A stretch of 64,000 nt of DNA from Paraburkholderia tagetis. Its GTDB lineage: Bacteria; Pseudomonadota; Gammaproteobacteria; Burkholderiales; Burkholderiaceae. The stretch covers positions 310,001 to 374,000 of the forward strand of contig NZ_JAKLJA010000002.1 in assembly GCF_022213065.1 (NCBI RefSeq), in the 5' to 3' direction. Shown here one piece after another: positions 1 through 9,030 of this stretch (within the stretch, counting starts at the first letter, position 1; each line of letters begins with the position of its first letter). Under the pieces are notes generated by a model, which searched no databases, was not told the origin of the DNA, and worked only from the letters and a program-made list of their open reading frames with translations. Both the position numbers and the translations under genes were made by a program.

Positions 1-745
1 CCTGCTCCTGCACCTTGAGGGCGTTCTGGAACGCCGAGACCGCATCGAGGTCGTTCAGGCGCACGACCTTGAAGCGCTCGCCCGGGCGTGCCTTGAGCTC
101 GTTCACGAGCAGCGTGACGCCGCCGCCCTGCACGCGCTGACCAACCGCGCCTTCGAGCAGGCGGCCGCCATCGGGCCCGGAAATCACGTAGCGGTTGTCG
201 TCGAGCGCGGTGAGCGTGAGCTTCTTGCCTTCGAGCTCGGGCGCCACCTGGATCGAATCGATGTTGAGGACTTCGCCGCCCCATGCATAGTCCTTGAGGC
301 CGAACCACGGATGCGAGGGCGTGCCCGGCGTCGCGAGACGCGCGGCGAGGCTGCCGATGACGGGCAGCGAGACCGGCGCGGCCGTGAAGTTCAGCTTGAA
401 CTGTTTGACGACCGGTTCGAGCACGCTGCGGCTCTGGATCATCTGGATTTCGGCGTCGGTTGGCAGGCTGCCCTGCTGTCCGCTGGTGACGTTCGCGCCG
501 GACTGCGTCTGCGTGAGCGCCTGGGACGTGTAGTCCTGCTGCTCGACGCGGACCTGCGTGTCGGCCGTATAGATCGGCTTGGCCACGAAGCAATAGAACA
601 CGGCTGCACCGATCACCACTGCGGCGATCGCGATGAGCCAGCCGATGTCGTCAAAGATGACGCGCAGCAACTGGCCGAGGACGACGTCCTCTTCCTCTGT
701 GCGGGCCGCCGGGGCCGGTTGACTGATGGCTTGTTGCGTACTCAC
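1..745 (-). CDS. bceF: Wzc/BceF-type polysaccharide co-polymerase and tyrosine kinase, N-terminal part (cut by window edge)
   Basis: The gene runs off the left edge, so only about 248 N-terminal residues are visible. Translation from a GTG at 745 (VSTQQAISQPAPAARTEEED) gives an acidic cytoplasmic leader, one membrane segment (GWLIAIAAVVIGAAVFYCF, about residues 38-56) and the start of a Wzz-like periplasmic domain. No ATG fits. The Shine-Dalgarno sequence is weak (GGGATC). In the family, the missing C-terminus carries a second membrane segment and a BY-kinase domain that autophosphorylates on tyrosines and controls polymer length. It lies 53 bases after the bceE export lipoprotein in the same direction, matching the bceE-bceF order of cepacian clusters. 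Whether the kinase domain is present cannot be seen here. Confidence 0.85.
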   Translation of the reverse strand, partial: MSTQQAISQPAPAARTEEEDVVLGQLLRVIFDDIGWLIAIAAVVIGAAVFYCFVAKPIYTADTQVRVEQQDYTSQALTQTQSGANVTSGQQGSLPTDAEIQMIQSRSVLEPVVKQFKLNFTAAPVSLPVIGSLAARLATPGTPSHPWFGLKDYAWGGEVLNIDSIQVAPELEGKKLTLTALDDNRYVISGPDGGRLLEGAVGQRVQGGGVTLLVNELKARPGERFKVVRLNDLDAVSAFQNALKVQEQ

Positions 746-798
746 GATTCGATCCCGTTTTTTAACTCGTGTTGCGAGAAAAGAATGCCCGCGCGCTT

Positions 799-1974
799 TT
801 AGCGCGTGAGCTGCTTCAGGTAGAAGACCGTCTGGACAGTCGGCAACACCTGCTGCAACACACGGTTGAAGGTGGTCGAGGCGGCCGTTCCGACGTACAC
901 GACATCCAGCGGCTTGAGCTGGAATTGCGACGACAGCATGATCGCGTCGGGCTTGGTCATATCGAGTCGGTAGATCTCCGGCTGGGTTGGGTTGTCCTTC
1001 ATGCCGCGCATCACGAAGATCTGGCGCGGGTTCGCGTCGGTGTCGAGAATGCCGCCGGCCGTCGTGAGCGCGTCGGCAATGGTGAGCTTGCCGCGGATCA
1101 GACTGGTCTGGGTCGGCGTCTTCACCTCGCCCATCACGAATATTCTGCTATCCGAACGATCCGGAATATTGACGATGTCGCCGTCCTGCAGCACCACGTT
1201 CTGGCTCTGGTCGCCGCCGTCGAGCATGGCGTTGGCGTCGAGTGTGTAGAGCTTGCCGTTGCGGGTGAGGCGCACGCGGTTGATGTCGGCGCCGTCGGTG
1301 GTGCCGCCCGAGCGCGTGATGGCGTCCACGAGCGTGAGCGGCACATCGCTCATGGCGAGCGGGCCAGGCGTCTTCACGTCGCCGGTCACCTGCACCTTCT
1401 GGCTGCGATAGGCGAGCACGCGCACGTCCACCTGCGGGTTCTTGATGTACGGCCCGAGGCCCGACGCGATCTGGTCGCGCAGCTGGCCCGGCGTCTTGCC
1501 CACTGCCCGCACGCGGCCCACGAACGGGAAGTAGATCGTGCCGTCCTTCGCCACGGTCTGCCCGTAGGGGTCGGCCTCGCCCGGCAGCGCGGTGGTATAT
1601 GGCTGCTTGAGCGCCTGCCCCACGGTCTGCGTGGTGTTGCCGCCCGACGAGAACGTCGAGCCTTGCGGCGTCGAAAGCTCGGGGTGGTCGTACACCGTCA
1701 CGCCCAGAATGTCCTGCGGCGCGATGTGGTACGTGTAATCCGAGGTATTCGCAAACTTGCCCGGGGGCACCTCGGCCTTCTGGGCCGACGCGGCGGACTG
1801 CGCCTGCTGCATCACGAGTTGCGACGTGATCAGATGCACGTCGTACTGCTTCTGCGGCTCGTCGTTCTTCTGCTCTTTGAGGCTCGACGTGTCGAGGTAA
1901 TTGCCGGGCGCCGTGGAGCACGCCGCAACGAAGGCGCTCAACGCCAGAGCAGTCATCAGATTGAGTTTTTTCAT
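799..1974 (-). CDS. bceE: Outer-membrane polysaccharide export lipoprotein (Wza/BceE)
   Basis: 391-residue outer-membrane export protein of the Wza/OPX family, which forms the channel for exopolysaccharide. The N-terminus (MKKLNLMTALALSAFVAAC) is a lipoprotein signal with the lipobox VAAC. A Poly_export domain follows (YHIAPQDILGVTVYDHPEL, near residues 105-125), then SLBB-type beta-grasp repeats (for example VQVTGDVKTPGPLAMSDVPL and FVMGEVKTPTQTSLIRGKL). The start at 1974 is chosen because its ATG overlaps the bceD stop as ATGA, which implies translational coupling. Two further in-frame starts lie 6 and 21 bases upstream inside bceD. It belongs to the leftward bceB-C-D-E-F operon. Confidence 0.93.
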   Translation of the reverse strand: MKKLNLMTALALSAFVAACSTAPGNYLDTSSLKEQKNDEPQKQYDVHLITSQLVMQQAQSAASAQKAEVPPGKFANTSDYTYHIAPQDILGVTVYDHPELSTPQGSTFSSGGNTTQTVGQALKQPYTTALPGEADPYGQTVAKDGTIYFPFVGRVRAVGKTPGQLRDQIASGLGPYIKNPQVDVRVLAYRSQKVQVTGDVKTPGPLAMSDVPLTLVDAITRSGGTTDGADINRVRLTRNGKLYTLDANAMLDGGDQSQNVVLQDGDIVNIPDRSDSRIFVMGEVKTPTQTSLIRGKLTIADALTTAGGILDTDANPRQIFVMRGMKDNPTQPEIYRLDMTKPDAIMLSSQFQLKPLDVVYVGTAASTTFNRVLQQVLPTVQTVFYLKQLTR

Positions 1975-2432
1975 TGGCATATTCGGCTCAGCCATCCCTT
2001 AACCAGTCGATCCATCAACTCCAGACTCTCGCGATACGCGACCTCATCGAGGCCATGCGGATCGGCGACATCCGAGTTTTCCCAATTGCCTAGCGCGTAC
2101 ACCTTGCCGCGCGCGGTCGGTTCAATACGCTCGACGGCACTCACCTGGTGGCGCTCCGTCACGAGCACGAGGTCGGCGCGGCGCACGAGGCGTGGCGTGA
2201 GGCGGCGCGAGCGATGCTCGCCGACCTCCACGCCGCGCTCAGCGAGCAGGCGCTGCATCACCGGGTCCATGTCCTCGCCGTCCAGCGCGCGCAGGCCCGC
2301 CGAATGAAACGCGCCCGCGTGCTTGCCAGCCCGATCGCGCGTCTGCTCGATAAAGCGCGCGCGAAATAGCTGCTCCGCCGCGGGCGAGCGGCAGACATTT
2401 GCATGGCAGACGATCAATACGTCCTTGAACAT
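1971..2432 (-). CDS. bceD: Low-molecular-weight protein tyrosine phosphatase (Wzb/BceD)
   Basis: 153-residue cytoplasmic phosphatase. The N-terminus MFKDVLIVCHANVCRSPAAE holds the CX5R phosphate loop, with nucleophile Cys9 and Arg15. The general-acid Asp is in the conserved ADPHG motif near residue 130. In exopolysaccharide operons this enzyme dephosphorylates the Wzc/BceF tyrosine kinase, and the kinase gene here lies two genes downstream. A GAGGAG Shine-Dalgarno precedes the ATG by about 10 bases. The stop overlaps the bceE start (ATGA). Length is normal for the family. Confidence 0.95.
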   Translation of the reverse strand: MFKDVLIVCHANVCRSPAAEQLFRARFIEQTRDRAGKHAGAFHSAGLRALDGEDMDPVMQRLLAERGVEVGEHRSRRLTPRLVRRADLVLVTERHQVSAVERIEPTARGKVYALGNWENSDVADPHGLDEVAYRESLELMDRLVKGWLSRICQ

Positions 2433-2505
2433 GGCCCGATGGCTCCTCAGTTTTCCTTATTGCTTCTTCAAGCACGGCGCTTGATGGCGCTTATGCCGGG
2501 CGTCG

Positions 2506-3942
2506 CTACGCGGAAACCCGCGTCTGCGTAGTCTGCGTAGTCTGGGTAGCGGCTTCGGCGCGCGCGCGGCTCGATTGCGCAGCGCTCGCGCGGCCCACCG
2601 CGTGATATTCGACGCCGAGTTCCTGCATCGCGGGCGGGTCGTAGAGATTGCGCCCGTCGAACACGATCGGCGTCTTCAGTTGTTCCTTGAGCGTCTCGAA
2701 GTCCGGCGCCTTGAACACCTTCCACTCGGTGGCGACCACGAGCGCGTCCGCGCCGCTGGCCGCTTCCATCGCGTCCTGTACGTAGGTGAGGCGTTCGAGC
2801 TGCTCGGGCGTCGTGGCCAGATCGAGTGCGAGCACGCGCCGCGCTTCGGGCATGGCGACCGGGTCATAGGCCACCACGCGCGCGCCGCGCGCGAGCAGCT
2901 CGGCGATCAGTGTGCGGCTCGGTGCTTCGCGCATGTCGTCCGTGTTCGGCTTGAACGCGAGGCCCCAGAGGCCAAAGGTGCGGCCCGTGAGATCGGAGCC
3001 GAAGCGCGTGACGATTTTCTGCGCGAGCACCTGCTTCTGGGCGTCGTTCACGGCTTCCACCGCGCGCAGGATTTGCAGCGGCTCGCCGAATTCCTCGGAA
3101 GTGCGCACCAGCGCCTTCACATCCTTCGGGAAGCACGAGCCGCCATAGCCGCAGCCCGCGTAGAGAAAGTCGTAGCCGATGCGCGGGTCGGAGCCGATGC
3201 CGCGACGCACCGCCTCGATGTCGGCACCCACGCGGTCGGCGAGATTCGCAAGCTCGTTCATGAACGAGATGCGCGTGGCGAGCATGGCATTGGCCGCGTA
3301 CTTCGTGAACTCGGCCGAATGCACGTCCATGTAGAGCGTGCGTTCGCGATTGCGATTGAACGGTGCGTAGAGGCGCTTCATCAGCTCGCGCGCGCGCTCG
3401 CCGGGCACGTCGTCGTCGCAGCCCAGCACGATGCGGTCGGGGCGCGCGAAGTCTTCCACGGCAGCGCCTTCCTTCAGGAACTCGGGGTTCGAGACCACCG
3501 AGAACATCTGGCTCTCGCCGCGCTTGCGCAGCTCGGAAGCAATGGCGTCACGCACGAGCGCGGCCGTGCCCACGGGCACCGTCGACTTGTCGACGATCAC
3601 CTTGAAGCCCTTCATGTGGCGGCCGATATTGCGCGCGGCTGCCAGCACGTATTGCAGATCGGCGGAGCCGTCCTCGTCGGGCGGCGTGCCCACCGCGATG
3701 AACTGCACGTCGCCGTGCGCGACGGCCGCCTCGACATCGGTCGAGAACGTGAGCCGGCGCGCGCGCCGGTTGCGCTCGATGATCTCTTGCAGGCCCGGCT
3801 CGTGAATCGGCACGACGCCTTGATTGAGCAGGTCGATCTTGTGCTGGTCGACGTCGAGACAGAACACGTCGTTGCCGATGTCGGCCAGACACGCGCCCGT
3901 TACGAGACCCACATAACCGCTGCCAATGATCGTCAGATTCAT
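2506..3942 (-). CDS. bceC: UDP-glucose 6-dehydrogenase
   Basis: Oxidises UDP-glucose to UDP-glucuronate with two NAD+, a precursor of acidic exopolysaccharide. The product is 478 residues. An N-terminal Rossmann motif ([17 protein letters not shown]) is followed by the central dimerisation domain and the catalytic motif [10 protein letters not shown], with the catalytic Cys at about residue 270. The C-terminal UDP-binding domain includes [16 protein letters not shown]. The start is ATG 3942, with GAGG five bases upstream. A GTG two codons earlier lies inside that Shine-Dalgarno. The C-terminus ends in a low-complexity Thr/Gln tail ([14 protein letters not shown]) built from 9-bp repeats and absent from the conserved core. 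It is followed by bceD after 73 bases. Confidence 0.95.
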   Translation of the reverse strand: MNLTIIGSGYVGLVTGACLADIGNDVFCLDVDQHKIDLLNQGVVPIHEPGLQEIIERNRRARRLTFSTDVEAAVAHGDVQFIAVGTPPDEDGSADLQYVLAAARNIGRHMKGFKVIVDKSTVPVGTAALVRDAIASELRKRGESQMFSVVSNPEFLKEGAAVEDFARPDRIVLGCDDDVPGERARELMKRLYAPFNRNRERTLYMDVHSAEFTKYAANAMLATRISFMNELANLADRVGADIEAVRRGIGSDPRIGYDFLYAGCGYGGSCFPKDVKALVRTSEEFGEPLQILRAVEAVNDAQKQVLAQKIVTRFGSDLTGRTFGLWGLAFKPNTDDMREAPSRTLIAELLARGARVVAYDPVAMPEARRVLALDLATTPEQLERLTYVQDAMEAASGADALVVATEWKVFKAPDFETLKEQLKTPIVFDGRNLYDPPAMQELGVEYHAVGRASAAQSSRARAEAATQTTQTTQTRVSA

Positions 3943-4044
3943 GCCCACCTCAAAAGTAATTGCCTGTTGGTGTCTATCCGGCCCGCGCCGTCATGCGCAG
4001 TGCATCCGCACCGCAAGAGCACGACTCGGGCCCGGCCCGCTCAC

Positions 4045-5424
4045 TCAATATGCGTTGTGGCCGGCGAAGCCTTTCCACATGGTCATCGCCACGATGCGCA
4101 GATCGAGACCGAAGCTCCAGTGCTGCATGTAATGCAGGTCGAAACGCACACGGTCGCGCATTTTCTCCACGCGGTCGGTTTCGCCGCGATAGCCGTTGAC
4201 CTGCGCCCAGCCGGTGATGCCGGGCTTGATGCGATAGCGCGCCATGTAACCGCGCACGAGGTCCTTGTAAATGTCGTCGTGCGCCAGCGCGTGCGGGCGC
4301 GGCCCCACCACCGACATCTCGCCCTTGAGCACGTTGATGAATTGCGGCAGCTCGTCGAGGCTCGTGCGACGCAGGAAAGCGCCCACGCGCGTGACGCGCG
4401 GATCGTTGCGGCGCGCCTGCGTGATCTGCCCCGCCACTTCCGCATGGACCTTCATCGAGCGGAACTTGTAGATCTCGAACTCGTTGCCGTCGAGACCTTT
4501 ACGACGCTGCTTGAAGAAGACCGGCCCCTTCGAGGTCAGCTTGACCGCCAGCGAAATCACGCCCAGCAACGGCGCGAGCGCCACCAGCACGGCGCCGGCA
4601 AACACGATGTCGAACACGCGCTTGGGCAGCACGCGCAGATCCGTGACCGGCGAAGCCGCCAGATTGATGGCCGGCACGCCGAGCAGATCGACCACGGGCT
4701 GGCTGAAGAACGACAGGCTGCGCACGTCCGGAATGAAGCGGATGTTCACGAAATCGTTGCGCAACGCCATGACGGTGCGATGAATCGTGCGCTCCTTCGT
4801 GATCGGCAGCGCGAGCCACAGTTCGCGCACATCATGCTCGCGCACGTATTCCAGCGTGGCCCGCAGGTCGCGCTCGACTTTCACGCCATCGAGCTGCGCA
4901 TCGCCATCGGCGTCGCTGTCCTCGTCGAACACGAGCGCGGGATGAAAGCCCGCCTCGGGGTGGCTCTTCATCTGCTCGATCAGGAAGCGCGAGCAGCGAT
5001 GATCGCCCACCACGGCCACCGCCTTCTGGTTGTAGCCTTCGCGACGCAGGCCGCGCAGCACCATGTGCACGACCGTCTTCGAGACGATCAGGAACGCAAC
5101 CGATGCGACCACCCAGTAGCCGAGCCAGATACGCGAAAGCGAATCGGCGCGGTGCACGCTGAACGACAGCAGAATGCCCGTGCACTCCACCGCGACCCAC
5201 GCGGCGCACACGCGGGCCGCGAGCACGTAGAGCGACTTGCCGCGCCACGACTGGTAGATGCCGAACGCCGGAAACATCCAGATCGCGAGCACGCAATTGA
5301 ACGCAAGCGCCACGCTCTCCGCATCGGAGAGCGCCGCGAATTTACCCTGGTGCAAGGCAGCCGCCACCAGGGCACCGGCGGCGATGGCGGCAACATCGAT
5401 AATTCTGGCTAGAACGCTCAGCAT
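4045..5424 (-). CDS. bceB: Undecaprenyl-phosphate hexose phosphotransferase (initiating glycosyltransferase)
   Basis: 459-residue polyprenyl-phosphate hexose-1-phosphate transferase of the WbaP/WcaJ type. It transfers glucose-1-P (or galactose-1-P) from UDP-sugar to undecaprenyl phosphate and so starts each repeat unit at the inner membrane. The N-terminal half has hydrophobic segments and a CoA-binding-like domain. The catalytic C-terminal third has the family signatures [47 protein letters not shown] and [20 protein letters not shown]. The start is ATG 5424 with GAGG eight bases upstream. The sugar cannot be assigned from sequence alone. It is the first gene of the leftward operon, about 510 bases from divergent bceA. 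Confidence 0.92.
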   Translation of the reverse strand: MLSVLARIIDVAAIAAGALVAAALHQGKFAALSDAESVALAFNCVLAIWMFPAFGIYQSWRGKSLYVLAARVCAAWVAVECTGILLSFSVHRADSLSRIWLGYWVVASVAFLIVSKTVVHMVLRGLRREGYNQKAVAVVGDHRCSRFLIEQMKSHPEAGFHPALVFDEDSDADGDAQLDGVKVERDLRATLEYVREHDVRELWLALPITKERTIHRTVMALRNDFVNIRFIPDVRSLSFFSQPVVDLLGVPAINLAASPVTDLRVLPKRVFDIVFAGAVLVALAPLLGVISLAVKLTSKGPVFFKQRRKGLDGNEFEIYKFRSMKVHAEVAGQITQARRNDPRVTRVGAFLRRTSLDELPQFINVLKGEMSVVGPRPHALAHDDIYKDLVRGYMARYRIKPGITGWAQVNGYRGETDRVEKMRDRVRFDLHYMQHWSFGLDLRIVAMTMWKGFAGHNAY

Positions 5425-5937
5425 GTCCGGCACCTCGGGTTAGAAAAAAAGAATTGCAGCCACGCGCTACGCATCATGGCCGCCGCTACAAAGACTTCAG
5501 GAATCAGGGAAATTGCACCAGGCTCGCCTGGCGCCGATAAAGCGCATCCGAATAAACCCTAATAAAGCACGATAAAAATTGAATGCGCAACGCCCAAAAG
5601 TATCTCCAAATGTTTCGTGGCTAACTGTCTATTTTTTGTGTGATTTTTTCGGCAACGTTTGCCGCAAATTGCAGATGCAAGTTGCTGGGCTGGCTCTCCG
5701 GAGCGGCAAAATTTTCCGCACTCATTGCACCGGACCCCGATTAATTTCAGGGCCGCCCGATCGGGTTCGGATCGGCTCCGCCATTTTTATTCGATTTTTT
5801 ATCGTCGCCGCATTGTGACGGATTGATTATTTTCTATTTGATCCGAATATTTTCCGTTTTCTTCTTTACGAATCTATTTATATCGATTTTAAGCATGCTA
5901 CAAATCGCAGAACCGAAACCCCTTTCAGGAGAATGAG
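5425..5937. promoter_or_regulatory. AT-rich divergent promoter region between bceB and bceA
   Basis: This 513-base gap between divergent genes is clearly more AT-rich than its surroundings, particularly 5540-5900, and has no credible coding frame. Divergent orientation means it should hold the promoters for both exopolysaccharide units. I see no unambiguous -35/-10 pair or operator, so no individual site is called. The bceA Shine-Dalgarno (AGGAGA) lies at its right end. Confidence 0.6.
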
Positions 5938-7470
5938 ATGACGGATACGGGTTCCGCAACGACATCGGCGCGCGCAACCGATGCGCGCGCCGAATCGCGC
6001 AACGCGCTGCAAGTCTGCCCTGTGGTGCTTGCGGGCGGCGCGGGTTCGCGGCTGTGGCCACTGTCGCGCGAACAGTACCCGAAGCAGATGATCAACCTCG
6101 TCGGCGAGCGCTCGCTGCTCGCGGATACGGCAGGCCGTCTCGACGCGCTAGCCGAGCGCGTCACCCTCGCCGACAAGCTGATGATCGTGTGCAATGAAGA
6201 GCATCGCTTCACCACCGCCGACCAGGTACGCGCGGCAGGCAAGGAAGCGCGCCTCATTCTCGAGCCGCTCGCGCGCGACACCGCGCCCGCGCTCACCATC
6301 GCCGCGCTGGCCGTGGTCGCCGAGCAGCAGGACGGCATTCTCGTAGTGATGCCCGCGGACCACGCGCTCGCGGACCTCGAAGCCTTCCAGGCCGCGGTTG
6401 CCGATGGTGTGCGTCACGCGGCCAACGGCCAGATCGTGACGATGGGCATCGTGCCCACGCGCCCCGAAACGGGCTATGGCTACATTCACGTGGGCGAGCC
6501 GATCGCGGCCGACGCTCAGGCAAACGGCGAGGCCGGTGCACGACGCCTGAGCGGCTTCGTCGAAAAGCCCTATTTCGAGCTCGCGCAGCAATACGTCGCC
6601 TCGCAGCGCTACTGGTGGAACAGCGGCATCTTCATCATGCGCGCCAGCACGTGGCTCAAGGCCATTCGCCATTTCGAGCCCGAGATTTACGAAGCCTGCG
6701 CAGCCGCCGTCAAGGACGGCAAGGAAGACGGCGACTTCTTCCGCGTGGACCGCGAAGCGTTCGCGCGCTCGCCGTCCAACTCGATCGACTATGCGGTGAT
6801 GGAGCCGCTTTCCAGCGACACGAGCGTGGCCGGCGGCGTGGTTGTGCCGCTCGCCGCGGGCTGGACCGATCTCGGCTCGTGGGACACCGTGTGGCAAGTC
6901 GCATCGAAGGACGAAGCCGGCAACGTGGCGCAAGGCGAAGTGATGTTCGAAGGCGCGAACGATACCTTCGCGCACTCGGACGGACGCCTGATCGCCTGCC
7001 TCGGCACCGAGAATCTGGTGGTGGTCGAAACCGCCGACGCCGTGCTCGTGGCCGACCGCTCGCGCGCCCAGGACGTGAAGAAGATCGTTCAGCGCCTGAA
7101 GAAGCAACACCGCAGCGAAGCCGTCGCGCATCGTCTCGTGCATCGCCCGTGGGGCCACTACGACAGCGTCGACAGCGGCGAACGCTTCCAGGTCAAGCGC
7201 ATCGTGGTCGAGCCGGGCGCGCGCCTGTCGCTGCAGATGCATCATCATCGCGCCGAGCACTGGGTCGTGGTACGCGGCACGGCACTCGTCACGCGGGGTG
7301 AAGAGCGCTTTATCGTTTCGGAAAACGAATCGGCGTACATTCCGCTGGGCGTGTCGCACCGTCTCGAGAACCCCGGCAAGATGCCGCTCGAGATCATCGA
7401 GGTGCAGTCGGGCTCGTACCTCGGCGAAGACGATATCGTGCGTCTGGACGATCAGTACGGCCGGCAGTAA
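5938..7470 (+). CDS. bceA: Bifunctional mannose-1-phosphate guanylyltransferase / mannose-6-phosphate isomerase
   Basis: 510-residue type II enzyme that makes GDP-mannose for exopolysaccharide: isomerisation of fructose-6-P to mannose-6-P and GMP transfer to mannose-1-P. The nucleotidyltransferase signature LAGGAGSRLWPLSREQYPKQ is at about residues 31-50, and FVEKP at about 207-211. The C-terminal cupin isomerase domain begins near residue 400 (HRPWGHYDSVDSGERFQVKR), with the metal-ligand region LQMHHHRAEHW near 430-442 and IPLGVSHRLENPG further on. AGGAGA lies five bases before the ATG. It is transcribed away from bceB-F. A separate phosphomannomutase would be needed and is not in the window. 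Confidence 0.95.
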   Translation: MTDTGSATTSARATDARAESRNALQVCPVVLAGGAGSRLWPLSREQYPKQMINLVGERSLLADTAGRLDALAERVTLADKLMIVCNEEHRFTTADQVRAAGKEARLILEPLARDTAPALTIAALAVVAEQQDGILVVMPADHALADLEAFQAAVADGVRHAANGQIVTMGIVPTRPETGYGYIHVGEPIAADAQANGEAGARRLSGFVEKPYFELAQQYVASQRYWWNSGIFIMRASTWLKAIRHFEPEIYEACAAAVKDGKEDGDFFRVDREAFARSPSNSIDYAVMEPLSSDTSVAGGVVVPLAAGWTDLGSWDTVWQVASKDEAGNVAQGEVMFEGANDTFAHSDGRLIACLGTENLVVVETADAVLVADRSRAQDVKKIVQRLKKQHRSEAVAHRLVHRPWGHYDSVDSGERFQVKRIVVEPGARLSLQMHHHRAEHWVVVRGTALVTRGEERFIVSENESAYIPLGVSHRLENPGKMPLEIIEVQSGSYLGEDDIVRLDDQYGRQ

Positions 7471-7493
7471 CGCCACGCTGAATATAGCTTGAT

Positions 7494-7513
7494 GGGGCGC
7501 TGCGTAGCGCCCC
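7494..7513 (+). terminator. GC-rich hairpin after bceA
   Basis: A perfect 8-bp stem GGGGCGCT / AGCGCCCC with a GCGT loop begins 23 bases after the bceA stop. No T-tract follows, so it may be a transcript-end stabiliser or a weak terminator rather than a classical intrinsic terminator. Confidence 0.45.
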
Positions 7514-7560
7514 GCAACGAATGCAGAAAGCAGACAAGCAATGGACGGAGACAACATAAG

Positions 7561-7614
7561 CGGCTGTAGCGGCTGGATCGTTCGACATAGTCGACGATTC
7601 AACCGCTACAGCCG
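7561..7614. terminator. Long hairpin between convergent genes, likely bidirectional terminator
   Basis: A perfect 12-bp outer stem (CGGCTGTAGCGG / CCGCTACAGCCG) continues inward through a nearly complementary stretch (TGGATCGTTCGA / TCGACGATTCAA) to a small loop. It lies between bceA (+) and the DUF4096 gene (-) and is followed by a short TTTG on the + strand. Length and position suit transcription stopping from both sides. Confidence 0.6.
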
Positions 7615-7752
7615 TTTGTGCAAGCAGGAATGCAAGAAGCGATGCGCAATGTGATTACAGCGCTGATTACAACGGCGCGCTCGACGAGCGATGCAACCGA
7701 TGCCACGACTGCGGCAACGAATGTGCAAGCAGGCGCGGACGTGCGCCCGCTC

Positions 7753-9030
7753 CTAGCCCAGATGCGTTCTGTAACGCGCGATGTGGTGGTGGCGGTCGGC
7801 GCCCGCACCGTTTGCGGAGGAAGTATCGTGCGCCTCGCCACCGTTGCGCAGCACGGCGGTCGATGCGTAGCGCTGCAACGGCGCAATGCGCACGTTGCCG
7901 GCGGCACCGTTGGCGCCGTTGGAACCGGCAACCCCGTTCGCCGCCACGACCGCGTTCACCGCGCTGGAAGCCACTGCGGGCATGGTGCGCGTGACCACGG
8001 CGGCCGATGCGCTGTTCGACGCGCTATTCGATACGTTGCTGGACACATACGGCAGCGCCAGGGCCGAGCCGTTGGCAGACGCGCTAACGCCGCCAGCGGA
8101 AGAAGCCCCTGCGGACGCAGGCAACTCGCGCTCGATCCATTGACGCGCCCACTCGAACGCGTAGTGCCGCGCCGCCTCGCAATCCTCGAACGGCGGCCCG
8201 ATCAGGCCCGAGCGCTCCATGCGCTTGCCGTCCTTGATGATCTCCACGGCCGCGCGATACATGTCGTTGCGCGCGAACTCCACGCTCAGCTGGATCTCGC
8301 AGCCGCGCCACTCCACGGTCTGCACGGCGGGCGGCGTGGCGCTCGTCCACGGCATATCGCCTGCGGGCTCGATGTCCGCTTCGTTCTCTTCGGGCACGAC
8401 GGTGCGGCTCGCAACGGGCGCGCTCACGCTCGCGTCGGCCTGACGCGGCACGGAACCCGACGCATGCGTGGGCTGCGAACGATGGGGCACCTGCTGCTGC
8501 GCATGAGCGGGCGTCCCGGACGGCGCTTGCCCATTGTCCAGGCTCACGAGTTGCCGGGTCATGCTCTCGATGGGGTTGGCAAGCGGTGCGTCGGCAACCG
8601 CCGCGGGCGCCTGCCATGCCTCGGGGCTCTTCCAGTAGACCGCAGGCAAGCCGTCGTCTTCGACGACTTCCTCGGCCACCGCTGCCACGGACTGTGCGGC
8701 CTGTGCACTCTGCACAGGCGCCTGGGGCTGCACGGGCTCGGGCACGTAGACGAAGCTACGGCCGCGCTGCACGAGCAGCTTGACCAGCTCGCCGAGCGTG
8801 CCGCTCACGTGCCACTCCTCGAAACGACGTCGGCAGGTCGGGCCGGACGGATAGCGCGCAGGCAGACGCGACCAGGATTCACCGGTCGTGAGGATCCACA
8901 GCACAGCATTTGCTACGACACGTGGTTCCGCGCGCGGGCGACCGCGGCGGTTCAGGCGTATGGGTGGTTCATCGGATACGAGCGCGGACACCAACACCCA
9001 CTCGTCATCGCTCAGTTCTTCGAAATTCAT
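7753..9030 (-). CDS. DUF4096 (IS5-type transposase N-terminal) domain protein of unknown function
   Basis: 425 residues. The N-terminal 80 or so residues (MNFEELSDDEWVLVSALVSD, then NRRGRPRAEPRVVANAVLWI and SWSRLPARYPSGPTCRRRFE) match the helix-turn-helix-like domain that starts many IS5-family transposases (DUF4096). No DDE catalytic domain follows. Instead there is a low-complexity Pro/Ala/Gln linker, a compact region near residues 235-300 (VEWRGCEIQLSVEFARNDMY and HYAFEWARQWIEREL) and an Ala/Ser/Asn-rich tail. The start at 9030 is set by GGAG eight bases upstream. A GTG four codons earlier overlaps that Shine-Dalgarno. It looks like a domesticated DNA-binding domain, possibly regulatory, convergent with bceA. 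Function is unknown. Confidence 0.75.
   Translation of the reverse strand: MNFEELSDDEWVLVSALVSDEPPIRLNRRGRPRAEPRVVANAVLWILTTGESWSRLPARYPSGPTCRRRFEEWHVSGTLGELVKLLVQRGRSFVYVPEPVQPQAPVQSAQAAQSVAAVAEEVVEDDGLPAVYWKSPEAWQAPAAVADAPLANPIESMTRQLVSLDNGQAPSGTPAHAQQQVPHRSQPTHASGSVPRQADASVSAPVASRTVVPEENEADIEPAGDMPWTSATPPAVQTVEWRGCEIQLSVEFARNDMYRAAVEIIKDGKRMERSGLIGPPFEDCEAARHYAFEWARQWIERELPASAGASSAGGVSASANGSALALPYVSSNVSNSASNSASAAVVTRTMPAVASSAVNAVVAANGVAGSNGANGAAGNVRIAPLQRYASTAVLRNGGEAHDTSSANGAGADRHHHIARYRTHLG

Noticed and set aside
2575..5412. 945-codon open frame on the + strand across bceB and bceC
   Set aside because: Fully antisense to two well-recognised genes, His/Arg-rich shadow composition, no ribosome site. 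High GC content makes long antisense frames common here.
7753..9030. Complete insertion sequence
   Set aside because: Only a transposase-type N-terminal domain is present. No DDE domain, terminal inverted repeats or target duplications were seen.
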